From the NCBI RefSeq assembly GCF_001661595.2, contig NZ_LYPF02000001.1, positions 326,342 through 390,341 of the forward strand: 64,000 nucleotides of DNA, written 5' to 3'. Below, one piece after another: positions 1-8,769 of this stretch; the stretch's first letter is position 1, and every line of letters begins with the position of its first letter. The notes beneath the pieces are model-generated. The model was not told where the DNA came from and made no database searches. It was given only the letters and a program-made list of their open reading frames with translations. This stretch comes from Crocinitomix algicola (GTDB lineage: Bacteria > Bacteroidota > Bacteroidia > Flavobacteriales_D > Crocinitomicaceae). Both the position numbers and the translations under genes were made by a program.

Positions 1-51
1 TGGTATGAACCACAAGACTTCAATAAAATTCTCGAAGAAATTATTAAATAA
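1..51 (+). CDS. C-terminal end of a truncated gene
   Basis: An open frame enters from the left edge and ends with TAA at 49-51. The last residues read WYEPQDFNKILEEIIK. That tail resembles the last helix of a response-regulator receiver domain or of a glycosyltransferase, but 16 residues cannot decide between them, so no function is assigned. The next gene has its own promoter 25 bases downstream. Confidence 0.5.
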   Translation, partial: WYEPQDFNKILEEIIK

Positions 52-75
52 ATTTCGCTTTCTGCATTTAAATTA

Positions 76-83
76 TAAATTTG
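76..83 (+). promoter_or_regulatory. -7 promoter element (TAAATTTG) for the DUF3276 gene
   Basis: TAAATTTG matches the Bacteroidota -7 consensus TAnnTTTG. It lies 27 bases before the ATG at 111. A weak -33 candidate (TTTCG) lies near 53. Confidence 0.6.
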
Positions 84-110
84 TAAAGCATTAAAATAAA
101 ACAGGTAAAG

Positions 111-431
111 ATGAATGATAGAAATGATGAAGTATTCTCGAAAAGAGTAAAAGCAGGAAAAAGAACATATTTTTTCGATGTAAAAACAACGAGAGGAAAA
201 GATTTATACTTGACAATTACTGAAAGTAAAAGAACGGGAGACTACGATGGGCAGCCTGAATATGAAAAGCACAAGATTTTTCTATACAAAGAAGATTTCG
301 AAAAATTCACAGAAGGAATGGGAGAAGCTTTAGACAAAATTAAAAGTCTATGGGAGACTGGAGAATACAAAACTCCTGAAGAAAATCCTGAATACGAATC
401 AAGAGAGGAAGTAACATTTGACGAATTATAA
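111..431 (+). CDS. DUF3276 family PUR-like nucleic-acid-binding protein
   Basis: This 106-residue protein belongs to the DUF3276 family, widespread in Bacteroidota and structurally related to the PUR-alpha domain that binds single-stranded DNA and RNA. The core is seen as an RTYFFDVK strand (about residues 19-26), a DLYLTITESKR strand (31-41) and a C-terminal helix that follows KEDFEKF. The tail is acidic, as is usual in the family. No signal peptide is present, so it should act in the cytoplasm. It is a single-gene unit with its own -7 element and a strong terminator. The exact cellular role is not established; nucleic-acid binding is inferred from the fold. Confidence 0.85.
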   Translation: MNDRNDEVFSKRVKAGKRTYFFDVKTTRGKDLYLTITESKRTGDYDGQPEYEKHKIFLYKEDFEKFTEGMGEALDKIKSLWETGEYKTPEENPEYESREEVTFDEL

Positions 432-453
432 ATTATAATTTTGCAACTTATTC

Positions 454-483
454 AAGCCTTCAACATAGTTGAGGGCTTTTTTT
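454..483 (+). terminator. Rho-independent terminator after the DUF3276 gene
   Basis: AAGCCTTCAAC (454-464) pairs with GTTGAGGGCTT (468-478) across a 3-base loop with one G-T pair. A run of T follows. Confidence 0.85.
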
Positions 484-510
484 ATGTTTTAATACCTATA
501 AATAAATACG

Positions 511-518
511 TATCTTTG
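511..518 (+). promoter_or_regulatory. -7 promoter element (TATCTTTG) for mtaB
   Basis: TATCTTTG fits TAnnTTTG and ends 8 bases before the mtaB ATG. Transcription should therefore start only a few bases from the start codon. Confidence 0.7.
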
Positions 519-526
519 CGACAGAT

Positions 527-1843
527 ATGAACCAGTATAAAAAAGTCGCGTTTTACACTTTAGGATGTAAGCTCAATTTTTCTGAATCTTCAACGATTTC
601 CAGAAATTTCGAAGAGGAAGGCTATGCAAAAGTCGATTTTAATGATACACCTGATATTTTTGTGATAAACACTTGTTCTGTCACAGAAAATGCAGACAAA
701 AAGTGTCGCAGTGTGGTGCGTCGTGCTTTAAAAATAAATCCAAATGCATTCATCACAATGATTGGGTGTTATGCCCAACTCAAACCAACAGAAATCAGTG
801 AGATTCCTGGGGTAGATCTGGTTCTAGGTGCAAATGAAAAATTTAACATCCTCAATCATATTGATGAGCTAGAAAAGAAGGAAACACCAATTGTCAGTGC
901 TACAAAAATTAAAGAAACCAAAGACTTTGTTCCTTCTTTTAGTATGGGCGACCGTACCCGTTCGTTTCTCAAAGTGCAGGATGGCTGTGACTATTTTTGT
1001 ACGTTCTGTACCATTCCACTGGCACGTGGAAAAAGTAGAAACGCAAGTATTTCAGAAACAATTGAAGAAGCAAAAGAAATCGCTAATTCGAACTTTAAAG
1101 AAGTTGTATTAACCGGTGTAAATATAGGAGACTTTGGACAAGGAAGTGATGAGAATTTCCTAGAGTTAATCAGAGCTTTGGATAATATTGAAGGAATTGA
1201 ACGATTTAGGATTTCATCAATTGAACCAAATTTGTTATCAAATGAGATTATAGAATTTGTGGCGAAATCAAACCGCTTCGTACCACATTTCCATATTCCA
1301 TTGCAATCAGGTTCTAATACCCTTTTAAAAGCAATGCGCCGTAAATATCTACGGGAATTGTATCAAGAGCGTGTTAAAAAAATTAAATCACTGATGCCGC
1401 ATGCGTGTATTGGGGTCGATGTTATTGTTGGTTTTCCTGGGGAAACTGAAGAAGAATTCTTAAAAACGGTAAATTTTATCAAAGAGCTTGAGGTGTCTTA
1501 CCTCCATGTGTTTACGTATTCTGAACGTGCTAATACGACTGCAAAAAAGATGGAAGGTATCGTTCCTGTTTCTGTAAGAAGAGAAAGAAGCAAAAAACTT
1601 CAAATTCTTTCCGAGAAAATGAAACGGAAATTTTATGAGGAACAACTCGGAACAAAAAGCACTGTTCTATTTGAAGCTGATCAGCAAAACGGTTTTATGC
1701 ACGGGTTTAGTGAAAACTATTTGAAAGTAAAGGTACCTTTCAACCCAACTTTAATTAATCAAACAGTAGCTGTAGAATTTATTGACATCAACATGGACAC
1801 TACTGTTAACGTTAATTTATTAGAAAATATAGTTGTGGTATAA
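527..1843 (+). CDS. mtaB: tRNA (N6-threonylcarbamoyladenosine-37-C2)-methylthiotransferase MtaB
   Basis: MtaB is a radical-SAM enzyme that adds a methylthio group to t6A37 of ANN-decoding tRNAs. The N-terminal UPF0004 domain shows its three cluster ligands: C14 in TLGCKLN, C50 in NTCSVTENAD and C81 in IGCYAQ. The radical-SAM CxxxCxxC triad is C154, C158 and C161, within DGCDYFCTFCTIPLARG. A C-terminal TRAM-like region ends the 438-residue protein, a normal family length. The TLGCKLN motif is typical of MtaB rather than MiaB or RimO. It is a single gene, with a promoter just ahead and a shared terminator with rocD behind. Confidence 0.95.
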   Translation: MNQYKKVAFYTLGCKLNFSESSTISRNFEEEGYAKVDFNDTPDIFVINTCSVTENADKKCRSVVRRALKINPNAFITMIGCYAQLKPTEISEIPGVDLVLGANEKFNILNHIDELEKKETPIVSATKIKETKDFVPSFSMGDRTRSFLKVQDGCDYFCTFCTIPLARGKSRNASISETIEEAKEIANSNFKEVVLTGVNIGDFGQGSDENFLELIRALDNIEGIERFRISSIEPNLLSNEIIEFVAKSNRFVPHFHIPLQSGSNTLLKAMRRKYLRELYQERVKKIKSLMPHACIGVDVIVGFPGETEEEFLKTVNFIKELEVSYLHVFTYSERANTTAKKMEGIVPVSVRRERSKKLQILSEKMKRKFYEEQLGTKSTVLFEADQQNGFMHGFSENYLKVKVPFNPTLINQTVAVEFIDINMDTTVNVNLLENIVVV

Positions 1844-1844
1844 A

Positions 1845-1874
1845 AAAATCCTCCCATAAAAATGAGAGGATTTT
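1845..1874. terminator. Bidirectional terminator between mtaB and rocD
   Basis: AAAATCCTC (1845-1853) and GAGGATTTT (1866-1874) form a perfect 9-bp stem flanked by A and T runs, so it can serve both convergent genes. Confidence 0.85.
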
Positions 1875-1898
1875 ATCAAAATAATTAAGACTGCTTGT

Positions 1899-3140
1899 TT
1901 ATTTCTTAAACTCAGCCATTGTCTTATCAATTATCGCAACACAATCCAATAACTGTTCTTCAGTCATAACTAAAGGTGGTGCAAATCGAATAATATTTCC
2001 GTGAGTTGGTTTAGCTAGCATACCATTATCTCTAAGTTTCATACAAATATCCCAAGCTGTCGAACTATCTTCTGTATCGTTAATTACAACTGCGTTCAGC
2101 AAACCTTTCCCTCGAACCAGTTTTAATAAATCATATTTATCAACAAGTTTTTGAACTTCCGTTCGGAACAATTGACCTAAACTTTCAGCTTTATTAGCCA
2201 ACTCCTCATCTTTTATCACGTTTAAAGCTGCCATAGCAACTTTAGCCCCAACTGGATTCCCTCCAAAAGTAGATCCATGTTGTCCAGGTTTTATAACCAT
2301 CATAATTTCATCATTCGCTAAAACAGCCGAAACTGGGTAAGCTCCACCAGAAATGGCTTTTCCTAAAATTAGCATATCCGGCTTCACGTTTTCATGGTCA
2401 ACAGCCAGTAATTTACCGGTTCGTGCAATTCCTGTCTGAACTTCATCTGCAATAAATAAAGCTCCATTTTCTTCACACAAGGCTTTAGCTTTAGTTAAAT
2501 AACCTTCGTCCGGAACAAAAACACCCGCCTCACCCTGAATTGGCTCAACTAAAAAACCAGCAACATTAGGTTCTTTTAATGCTACTTCAAGCGCTTCAAC
2601 GTCGTTGTATGGGATTTTGATAAAACCAGGTGTGTACGGACCGAAATTCTTTCTCGCATTCTCATCATTCGAAAAAGAAATAATTGTTGTCGTTCTACCA
2701 TGAAAGTTATTCTCACAAACAATTATCTTCGCCTCATTTTCTGGAATTCCTTTCTTTTCGTATGCCCATTTCCGACAAATTTTAATGGCCGTCTCAACTG
2801 CCTCAGCCCCTGTATTCATTGGTAAGACTTTGTCAAAATCAAAAAACGAGGTTACAAACTTCTCGAAAACTCCCAATACATTATTATAAAACGCTCTTGA
2901 AGTTAATGTTAACGTTTGGGCCTGTTCGGTCATAGCTCCAACAATTTTAGGATGGCAATGCCCTTGATTTACTGCTGAATATGCCGATAGAAAATCATAA
3001 TATTTTTTCCCTTCGACATCCCAAACATGAACTCCCTCACCTTTCTCAAGTACAACTGGTAAAGGGTGATAATTATGCGCTCCATGAGCATCTTCTAATT
3101 GAATTAAATCCTGTGATGATAGTTTGTCAATTGTTTCCAT
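1899..3140 (-). CDS. rocD: Ornithine aminotransferase
   Basis: This PLP-dependent class III aminotransferase converts ornithine plus 2-oxoglutarate to glutamate semialdehyde plus glutamate. The 413-residue protein has the ornithine-specific N-terminal stretch [28 protein letters not shown] (109-118) binds the PLP phosphate, D232 in ADEVQTG contacts the PLP pyridine, and K261 in LGKAISGG forms the Schiff base. Its product is the substrate of pruA, found at 55116 in this window. It is a single gene on the minus strand with a ~110-base leader that contains a tandem 18-base motif. Arginine or ornithine breakdown is the likely role; the symbol follows the usual catabolic name. Confidence 0.94.
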   Translation of the reverse strand: METIDKLSSQDLIQLEDAHGAHNYHPLPVVLEKGEGVHVWDVEGKKYYDFLSAYSAVNQGHCHPKIVGAMTEQAQTLTLTSRAFYNNVLGVFEKFVTSFFDFDKVLPMNTGAEAVETAIKICRKWAYEKKGIPENEAKIIVCENNFHGRTTTIISFSNDENARKNFGPYTPGFIKIPYNDVEALEVALKEPNVAGFLVEPIQGEAGVFVPDEGYLTKAKALCEENGALFIADEVQTGIARTGKLLAVDHENVKPDMLILGKAISGGAYPVSAVLANDEIMMVIKPGQHGSTFGGNPVGAKVAMAALNVIKDEELANKAESLGQLFRTEVQKLVDKYDLLKLVRGKGLLNAVVINDTEDSSTAWDICMKLRDNGMLAKPTHGNIIRFAPPLVMTEEQLLDCVAIIDKTMAEFKK

Positions 3141-3178
3141 TTTTTTAAGATTTTAGAATATTTTAAATAAGCTCATCA

Positions 3179-3253
3179 CGGAGAGTACTCATCCTTTCCT
3201 CGTTTAAGGTTTATCAGCAAAACACTGTTTAAACCCGGAGAGAAATCATCCTT
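3179..3253 (-). promoter_or_regulatory. Tandem 18-base motif in the rocD leader
   Basis: Plus-strand positions 3179-3196 and 3236-3253 are copies of CGGAGAGnnnTCATCCTT matching at 16 of 18 bases. Both lie between the promoter and the rocD start codon. Between them, GGTTTA and TAAACC (minus-strand sense) could pair, and GTTTAA could instead pair with TTAAAC. The spacing and location suggest a leader RNA element or a pair of operators; this is inference. Confidence 0.4.
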
Positions 3254-3255
3254 AA

Positions 3256-3263
3256 CAAAGTTA
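3256..3263 (-). promoter_or_regulatory. -7 promoter element (TAACTTTG) for rocD
   Basis: The minus strand reads TAACTTTG, an exact TAnnTTTG match, 115 bases ahead of the rocD ATG. That leaves a leader unusually long for this window. Confidence 0.65.
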
Positions 3264-3326
3264 AAAATTTTAATCGATTGCGAAAAAATTATAACCTATC
3301 AATCCTAAATTCTTTTATGAAAACAA

Positions 3327-3572
3327 CTAATCCATTTCTATTTCTCCTCCAAAACTTAAATGAGTCCCCCCCTGCCCTTTTTTCTTATCATTTAAGCGGG
3401 ATTTTAACCCTGTTTGAATTTTTGTTGCCGTCTCTTTACTTTTCTGTTTAATTTCTGATAATTCAAAAACACAACCATATTTATGGGCAATCACTTCTAG
3501 TGCTTTTTTCGCTTCAACTATGGCTTTATTAGATAATCCCGGTTCTGAAAACACTCCTACTTTGTATGACAT
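3327..3572 (-). CDS. Small conserved-looking protein of unknown function
   Basis: I do not recognise this 81-residue protein. Its first 40 residues (MSYKVGVFSEPGLSNKAIVE, then a helix with KALEVIAHKYG) look like the start of isocitrate or 3-isopropylmalate dehydrogenases, where a glycine-rich loop is followed by a helix ending in KYG. The rest is lysine-rich and ends in LSFGGEIEMD, with no dehydrogenase domain. It has no signal peptide. A -7 element lies 25 bases upstream, which supports it being a real gene. The dehydrogenase resemblance may be chance. Confidence 0.6.
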   Translation of the reverse strand: MSYKVGVFSEPGLSNKAIVEAKKALEVIAHKYGCVFELSEIKQKSKETATKIQTGLKSRLNDKKKGQGGTHLSFGGEIEMD

Positions 3573-3597
3573 TTTAATTGGTATTTTTTACTTTAAA

Positions 3598-3605
3598 CAA
3601 AATTA
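3598..3605 (-). promoter_or_regulatory. -7 promoter element (TAATTTTG) for the 81-residue protein gene
   Basis: The minus strand reads TAATTTTG, matching TAnnTTTG, 25 bases ahead of the ATG at 3572. Confidence 0.55.
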
Positions 3606-3735
3606 AACGGTTTATTTATTACACTTTTAGTAATTTCACAAACCTTACCGGTATCTAAACAAACTAAATAACACATAAAAACATGTAATTCAATTGTTTA
3701 ATACACAAGTTTATACAATACCTAAATCGATAAAC

Positions 3736-5277
3736 ATGGCACATAACGAGGACTGTTCACTCCACACCCTTATCAAAACAATGTCAAAATCCGAAAAAAG
3801 GCAATTCAGAATTTACGTCCAACGCTACAACAGTAATACTGATGCAAAGTTTCTAGCATTATTTGATTGCCTGTCTAAATTAAAAAAGTACGATGAGCAT
3901 TATATCCTTGCCAACACTTCCATTTCCAAGCGTCAAATCGCAAACGTCAAACAACATCTCTACAGTCAAATTTTAAAAGCTTTAAGCACTGTTTCTCAGC
4001 AAAAAAATATAAAAATAGAATTACGTGAACAACTCGATTTTGCAACTATTCTCTACAATAAAGGTCTATATAAACAAAGTTTAAAACTACTCGATAAAGC
4101 AAAAAATAAGGCATTAGAACATTTTGAAAACACGATTGCTTTTGAAATTGTTGAATTCGAAAAACTTATTGAATCACAATTTATCACTAGAAGTCTCTCT
4201 ACTCGGTCGGACGACTTGGCTATAAAAGCTAAAGAATTAAGCATGTCGAACGTTCTAAACAGTAAACTTTCAAATTTATCGTTGCAACTATACAGTTTCT
4301 TTTTAAAGTTTGGCTACGCTAAAAGTGAAGAAGACCTCATTAAAGCCTCATCATACTACTACAAACATCTACCGAGTTTTGAATATAAACAACTGGGATT
4401 TCGAGAGGAGCTTTTCTTATCAATGTCACAACTTTGGCATAGTTTAATCATTCAAGACTTCGTCGGAGGCTATCGTAATGCAACTAGATGGGTGAATTTG
4501 TTTGACAAGTACAGCAATATGAAAAAGCACTACCCTGTTTTTTATTTAAAAGGTGCAAACTACTTGCTCGAATCTTTGTATTTCCTTAGATACAAATCTA
4601 TGTTCACAGAAAAATTAAACGAATTTTCTCTGACCATTCATAACAGCAATTTCCCAAAAAACGACAATATAAAAACACTTATATTTTTATATGAAAATTA
4701 TCATCAGATCAACCTGCATTTTTTAACTGGGAAATTTGAAAACGGAATTATATTAATTCCTGATATTGAAAAAAACCTTGTTACATTACAATATAAAGTA
4801 GACGAACATCATAAGATGGTATTTAATTACAAATTCGCTTGTTTATATTTCGGTAAGGATGATCACGAAAACTGCATAACCTATTTGAACAAAATTATCA
4901 ACAACAAACAGTTAGGGATGCGCGAAGATTTGTTGTGCTTTTCAAGAATTTTAAGATTAATCTCGTATTATGAAGCTGGAAGAGATGAACTACTCGAGGT
5001 TTACATCAAGGACACCTTTCGCTTTTTAATAAAAATGAATGACCTTCATCTAGTTCAAAAAGAAATTATCTCGTTTTTAAAAAAACTGAACAAAATATAC
5101 CCCCATGAATTAAAAAATGCCTTTAAACATCTGCATCAAAAATTAAAGTCAATTGAAAATCACCCCTTTGAAAAACGCCCATTTTTATACTTGGATATTC
5201 TTTCTTGGTTAGAAGGTAAAATCAATAATAAATCTATTCAGACAATTGTTCTAGAAAAAGTTAAAAATATGAAGTAA
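3736..5277 (+). CDS. Helical-repeat (TPR-like) protein of unknown function
   Basis: The 513-residue product is almost wholly alpha-helical, with repeated helix pairs such as LDFATILYNKGLYKQSLKLLDKA read in pieces around residues 100-130. This suggests a TPR-like solenoid. The frame could begin at a TTG at 3694, but ATG 3736 gives a more natural N-terminus (MAHNEDCSLHTLIKTMSKSE). It carries no signal peptide or enzyme motif. It is followed by an IMPACT-family gene with its own promoter. A role in protein interaction is the most that can be inferred. Confidence 0.75.
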   Translation: MAHNEDCSLHTLIKTMSKSEKRQFRIYVQRYNSNTDAKFLALFDCLSKLKKYDEHYILANTSISKRQIANVKQHLYSQILKALSTVSQQKNIKIELREQLDFATILYNKGLYKQSLKLLDKAKNKALEHFENTIAFEIVEFEKLIESQFITRSLSTRSDDLAIKAKELSMSNVLNSKLSNLSLQLYSFFLKFGYAKSEEDLIKASSYYYKHLPSFEYKQLGFREELFLSMSQLWHSLIIQDFVGGYRNATRWVNLFDKYSNMKKHYPVFYLKGANYLLESLYFLRYKSMFTEKLNEFSLTIHNSNFPKNDNIKTLIFLYENYHQINLHFLTGKFENGIILIPDIEKNLVTLQYKVDEHHKMVFNYKFACLYFGKDDHENCITYLNKIINNKQLGMREDLLCFSRILRLISYYEAGRDELLEVYIKDTFRFLIKMNDLHLVQKEIISFLKKLNKIYPHELKNAFKHLHQKLKSIENHPFEKRPFLYLDILSWLEGKINNKSIQTIVLEKVKNMK

Positions 5278-5281
5278 GCAT

Positions 5282-5289
5282 TAACTTTG
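5282..5289 (+). promoter_or_regulatory. -7 promoter element (TAACTTTG) for the IMPACT gene
   Basis: An exact TAnnTTTG match ends 5 bases before the ATG at 5295, so the mRNA is probably leaderless. Confidence 0.7.
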
Positions 5290-5294
5290 CAAAA

Positions 5295-5906
5295 ATGGTA
5301 ACAGAATACAACACGATCGACAAAGTAAGTGAAGGTGAATTTCGGGATAGAGGGTCCAAATTTTTAGCTTATGCCTTTCCTTGCATTGATGCAGATGAAG
5401 CTAAGGCTAAAATTGAAGCGCTTTGGAAAGAGCACCCAAACGCTTGTCACATTTGCTTTGCTTGGCGATTTGGTGTTGAACGATTTCAGGATAGGTATTC
5501 CGATGACGGAGAACCAAATAACTCAGCAGGAAAACCAATTTTTGGGCAAATTTTATCTTTTGAACTAACAAACATAGCTATAGCAGTAGTTAGGTATTAC
5601 GGAGGGACTAACTTAGGTGTAGGAGGATTAGTAACAGCCTACAAAACAGCCTCTAAAGAAGCTTTATCTAAAGCAAAAATTACGATAAAAAAAATACAAA
5701 ATTATTATTCTTTAAGCTATAATTATGAGGAAACTGGAGTAATTATGTCGATCTTAAACAAATGGAATACAACTATCATTAACCAAGGATTCGAACATAA
5801 TCAACCCATCATTAATTTTAATATTCCTATTATATCTGGGGACTCGATTGAGCAAGAATTAAGTCAACTTAAAACAACAAACCTAACACTTATTAAAACA
5901 GTCTAA
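5295..5906 (+). CDS. IMPACT/YigZ family protein
   Basis: The 203-residue protein belongs to the UPF0029/IMPACT family (YigZ in Escherichia coli). Family signatures are visible: GSKFLAYAFP near residue 20, the core DRYSDDGEPNNSAGKPIFGQI around 65-85 (shown in part), and VVRYYGGTNLGVGGLVTAY around 98-116. The C-terminal third is the ferredoxin-like second domain. Bacterial members bind nucleic acid in structures, but their role is unsettled. The aminopeptidase gene follows 3 bases later, so the two are co-transcribed. Confidence 0.9.
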   Translation: MVTEYNTIDKVSEGEFRDRGSKFLAYAFPCIDADEAKAKIEALWKEHPNACHICFAWRFGVERFQDRYSDDGEPNNSAGKPIFGQILSFELTNIAIAVVRYYGGTNLGVGGLVTAYKTASKEALSKAKITIKKIQNYYSLSYNYEETGVIMSILNKWNTTIINQGFEHNQPIINFNIPIISGDSIEQELSQLKTTNLTLIKTV

Positions 5907-5909
5907 ACA

Positions 5910-6845
5910 ATGTTAAAAAACACAGAACTACTTCAAACATTAACATCCATTCCAGGAGCTAGCGGTGACGAAGGCAAGGTGAAAGATTTTATCGTTAGAT
6001 ATGTCGAAACTCATAAAAACGAATGGAATACAATCCCTACACTTTTTCATGGCAGTGAGTTTCAAGACGCCTTAATTTTAGTTTTCGGTCAACCTAAAAC
6101 AGCTATCTTCGCGCATACTGACACAATTGGGTTCACAGTTGGGTATCAAAATAATCTAATAAAAATTGGAGGCCCTCGCCTAATCGACGGGATACAACTT
6201 GTCGGTGAAGATTCTCAAGGAAAGATTGAAACAGAGCTCATGATTATTGAGAATGAGAATGGAGAAGTTCAAACTAAATGTGTTTTTGATCGTATTATTG
6301 ATCGTGGAACAAACCTGACTTTTAAACCAGAATTCAATTTATCGGAAGATTTTATTCAATCACCATACCTCGACAATAGACTTGGTGTTTATGTTGCGTT
6401 GCAGGTTGCTGAAACAATAGAAAATGGAGCAATTGTATTCTCAACTTATGAAGAACATGGCGGTGGTTCGGTTGGATTTCTTGGTCGTTTTTTGTTCGAT
6501 AAATACAATTTAAGACAAGCATTAATCTCAGATATTACTTGGGTAACAGATGGTGTAAAACATGGTAATGGAGTTGCTGTTTCTATGCGAGACCAAGGGA
6601 TCCCTAGAAAATCTTACTTAGATAAAATAATCAATTTGGCCAGGGATGCAAAAATAAAATTCCAATTAGAAGTTGAAAGCGCGGGCGGTAGCGACGGAAC
6701 AATGCTTCAAAATAGTGATTTACCTTTCGATTGGTGTTTTATAGGTGCGCCAGAAGATAATGTTCATACTCCTAATGAGAAAGTTCATATAGATGACATC
6801 AATGAAATGATTAAATTGTACCGACATCTTATGACATTCTTGTAA
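5910..6845 (+). CDS. M42-like metallo-aminopeptidase
   Basis: The 311-residue protein looks like an M42/M28-clan zinc aminopeptidase. Probable ligands and catalytic residues appear in family order: H69-x-D71 in AHTD, D155 in YLDNRLG, E181-E182 in YEEHG, D208 in SDITW and H286 in DNVHTPNE. The glycine-rich SAGGSDGT segment near 258-264 is also typical. It lacks a signal peptide, so it should trim peptides in the cytoplasm. It is the second gene of a two-gene unit with the IMPACT protein. Exact substrate preference cannot be read from the sequence. Confidence 0.82.
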   Translation: MLKNTELLQTLTSIPGASGDEGKVKDFIVRYVETHKNEWNTIPTLFHGSEFQDALILVFGQPKTAIFAHTDTIGFTVGYQNNLIKIGGPRLIDGIQLVGEDSQGKIETELMIIENENGEVQTKCVFDRIIDRGTNLTFKPEFNLSEDFIQSPYLDNRLGVYVALQVAETIENGAIVFSTYEEHGGGSVGFLGRFLFDKYNLRQALISDITWVTDGVKHGNGVAVSMRDQGIPRKSYLDKIINLARDAKIKFQLEVESAGGSDGTMLQNSDLPFDWCFIGAPEDNVHTPNEKVHIDDINEMIKLYRHLMTFL

Positions 6846-6955
6846 TCTTTTGAGGTTTGAATGAAATATATTACATTCAATCCCTCCAGCCCTGCTCTTC
6901 TTGGTTTTAGTTTATAATTTTTGTACATTGAGCTACCAACCAAAGTAATGACTCC

Positions 6956-8761
6956 ATGAAGTATACGCAAACCTTTGCCTTCATTTTATTTATATTCGCC
7001 GGTTATTCGCAGAATAACAATCAATATTTGGGTGGTGGAAATTCAGATGGCATAACAGTCAGCACCAGTAGTAACTCGCAATTGTACGATGGTGTATTTA
7101 AAGCGACTGGAGCCAAAACAGTAGATGGCTCTGGTTTAATCGCAAAAAAAATGGAAGCTGTTCGATTCTTAGCTCAAGCTACTTTTGGGGGAAGTGCTGA
7201 ATTAACTGACCATGTTGTAAACATTGGAATAAATGATTGGCTTATTGAACAATATGAAGCTGAACCTAATTACCTCGGAAACGCTACACAAGAGGTCTAC
7301 AATACGATTCTAGCCACGCACATTGCTGAAGGTGGCGATTCCTCCGATTTTAGTATTCGTCCAAATTCGGCTCATGTAGATTATGCATGGTGGGATAATA
7401 TCATGCGCGGTAAAGATTTATTGCGACAAAGAATGGCATATGCTCTAAGTGAAATCTTTGTTATTTCTTTAGAATCTAATATTGGAGGCTACGGTTTAGC
7501 GGTAGCAACATATTACGACCTGTTAATTAAAAATGCATTTGGAAACTATAGGGATTTAATCGAAGATATAACAAGAAACCCCGCTATGGGAGTTTACCTT
7601 AGCCATTTAAACAATGCTAAAACAGACCTTGAAAACAACACAAATCCAGATGAAAATTATGCCCGCGAAATCATGCAGCTATTTTCTATTGGATTGCATG
7701 AATTGAATCAAGATGGCACTTTAAAGTTAAGCGAAACTGGCCAACCCATACCCACTTATGACAATGAAGACATAAAAGAGTTTGCTAAGGTATTTACAGG
7801 ACTTGGAATTGGAGCTCGCAGAGACACTATTGAACCTGAATTTTGGCATAGCTTATATTTTGCTGATGTTACAGTTCCTATGAAAATGTACGACGAATAT
7901 CACGAACCAGGAGAAAAAAAATTGCTGAACGGCTACATAATTCCCGAAGGACAAACAGGAGACCAAGACTTAACAAATACCCTAGACCACCTCTTCCACC
8001 ATAACAATGTCGGCCCTTTTATTTCTTCCAGACTTATACAACACTTTGTAAAATCCAATCCATCTCCCCAATACATTGAAGATATATCGGCAATTTTTGA
8101 AAATAATGGAAATGGCGTTCGTGGAGACCTATGGGCTGTTCTGAAAGGAATTTTACTTCATCCAGAAGCAAGGGATTGCGATTGGCTGAACGACCCTAGT
8201 CAAGGAAAATTAAGGGAGCCCATCATACGCTACACTACCGTTGCAAGACATTTTGGTGGATATTCTCCATACGAAGGAAGGTTTTGGAACCATTCATGGT
8301 CATTCTTAAATGACGTTGACCAGCACCCGCTTCATGCTCCAACTGTTTTTAATTTTTTCACTCCTGACTACAGTCCTAATGGACAAATTGCTGATGCAGG
8401 TATGGTTGGTCCGGAGTTCCAATTGCACAACTCTCGAACTGGTATTAATTACGCCAATCGAGTTTATTACTGGATAGAATATGAATACCTATTAGCCTGT
8501 AGCTCAAACGATGTACCTGAAGGAGTTAGTAATATAACTGAAACAAATATCACAAGTCTATTTGAATATTCAAAAGACGCGGACGCACTACTTGATCAAC
8601 TTGACCTTTTTTTATGTCACGGTCAACTATCTGATCGCACAAGAAACATCATTAAAGAAGCTATTAATGAATTTCCTGTTACTTCTTCAGGTTTAACATC
8701 AAGAATTGAATTAGCAGCCTATCTTATATTAGTGAGCCCCGATTATAACATACTCAAATAA
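6956..8761 (+). CDS. DUF1800 domain exported protein
   Basis: The 601-residue protein starts with a signal peptide (MKYTQTFAFILFIFAGYSQ). DUF1800 hallmarks follow: RFLAQATFGG near residue 70, WLIEQ near 97, NPDENYAREIMQLFSIGLHE near 223-242, and YHEPGEKKLLNG near 315. The family is of unknown function. It is nearly always next to a DUF1501 gene, as here with an 8-base gap. A T9SS protein gene follows those two. The unit probably makes an exported or surface complex. No strong promoter is visible; AATTTTTG near 6917 is a degenerate candidate. Confidence 0.9.
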   Translation: MKYTQTFAFILFIFAGYSQNNNQYLGGGNSDGITVSTSSNSQLYDGVFKATGAKTVDGSGLIAKKMEAVRFLAQATFGGSAELTDHVVNIGINDWLIEQYEAEPNYLGNATQEVYNTILATHIAEGGDSSDFSIRPNSAHVDYAWWDNIMRGKDLLRQRMAYALSEIFVISLESNIGGYGLAVATYYDLLIKNAFGNYRDLIEDITRNPAMGVYLSHLNNAKTDLENNTNPDENYAREIMQLFSIGLHELNQDGTLKLSETGQPIPTYDNEDIKEFAKVFTGLGIGARRDTIEPEFWHSLYFADVTVPMKMYDEYHEPGEKKLLNGYIIPEGQTGDQDLTNTLDHLFHHNNVGPFISSRLIQHFVKSNPSPQYIEDISAIFENNGNGVRGDLWAVLKGILLHPEARDCDWLNDPSQGKLREPIIRYTTVARHFGGYSPYEGRFWNHSWSFLNDVDQHPLHAPTVFNFFTPDYSPNGQIADAGMVGPEFQLHNSRTGINYANRVYYWIEYEYLLACSSNDVPEGVSNITETNITSLFEYSKDADALLDQLDLFLCHGQLSDRTRNIIKEAINEFPVTSSGLTSRIELAAYLILVSPDYNILK

Positions 8762-8769
8762 GCAATTAA

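Noticed and set aside
891..1112. Open frame inside mtaB in another reading frame
   Set aside because: It is a shadow of mtaB with no promoter or recognisable domain.
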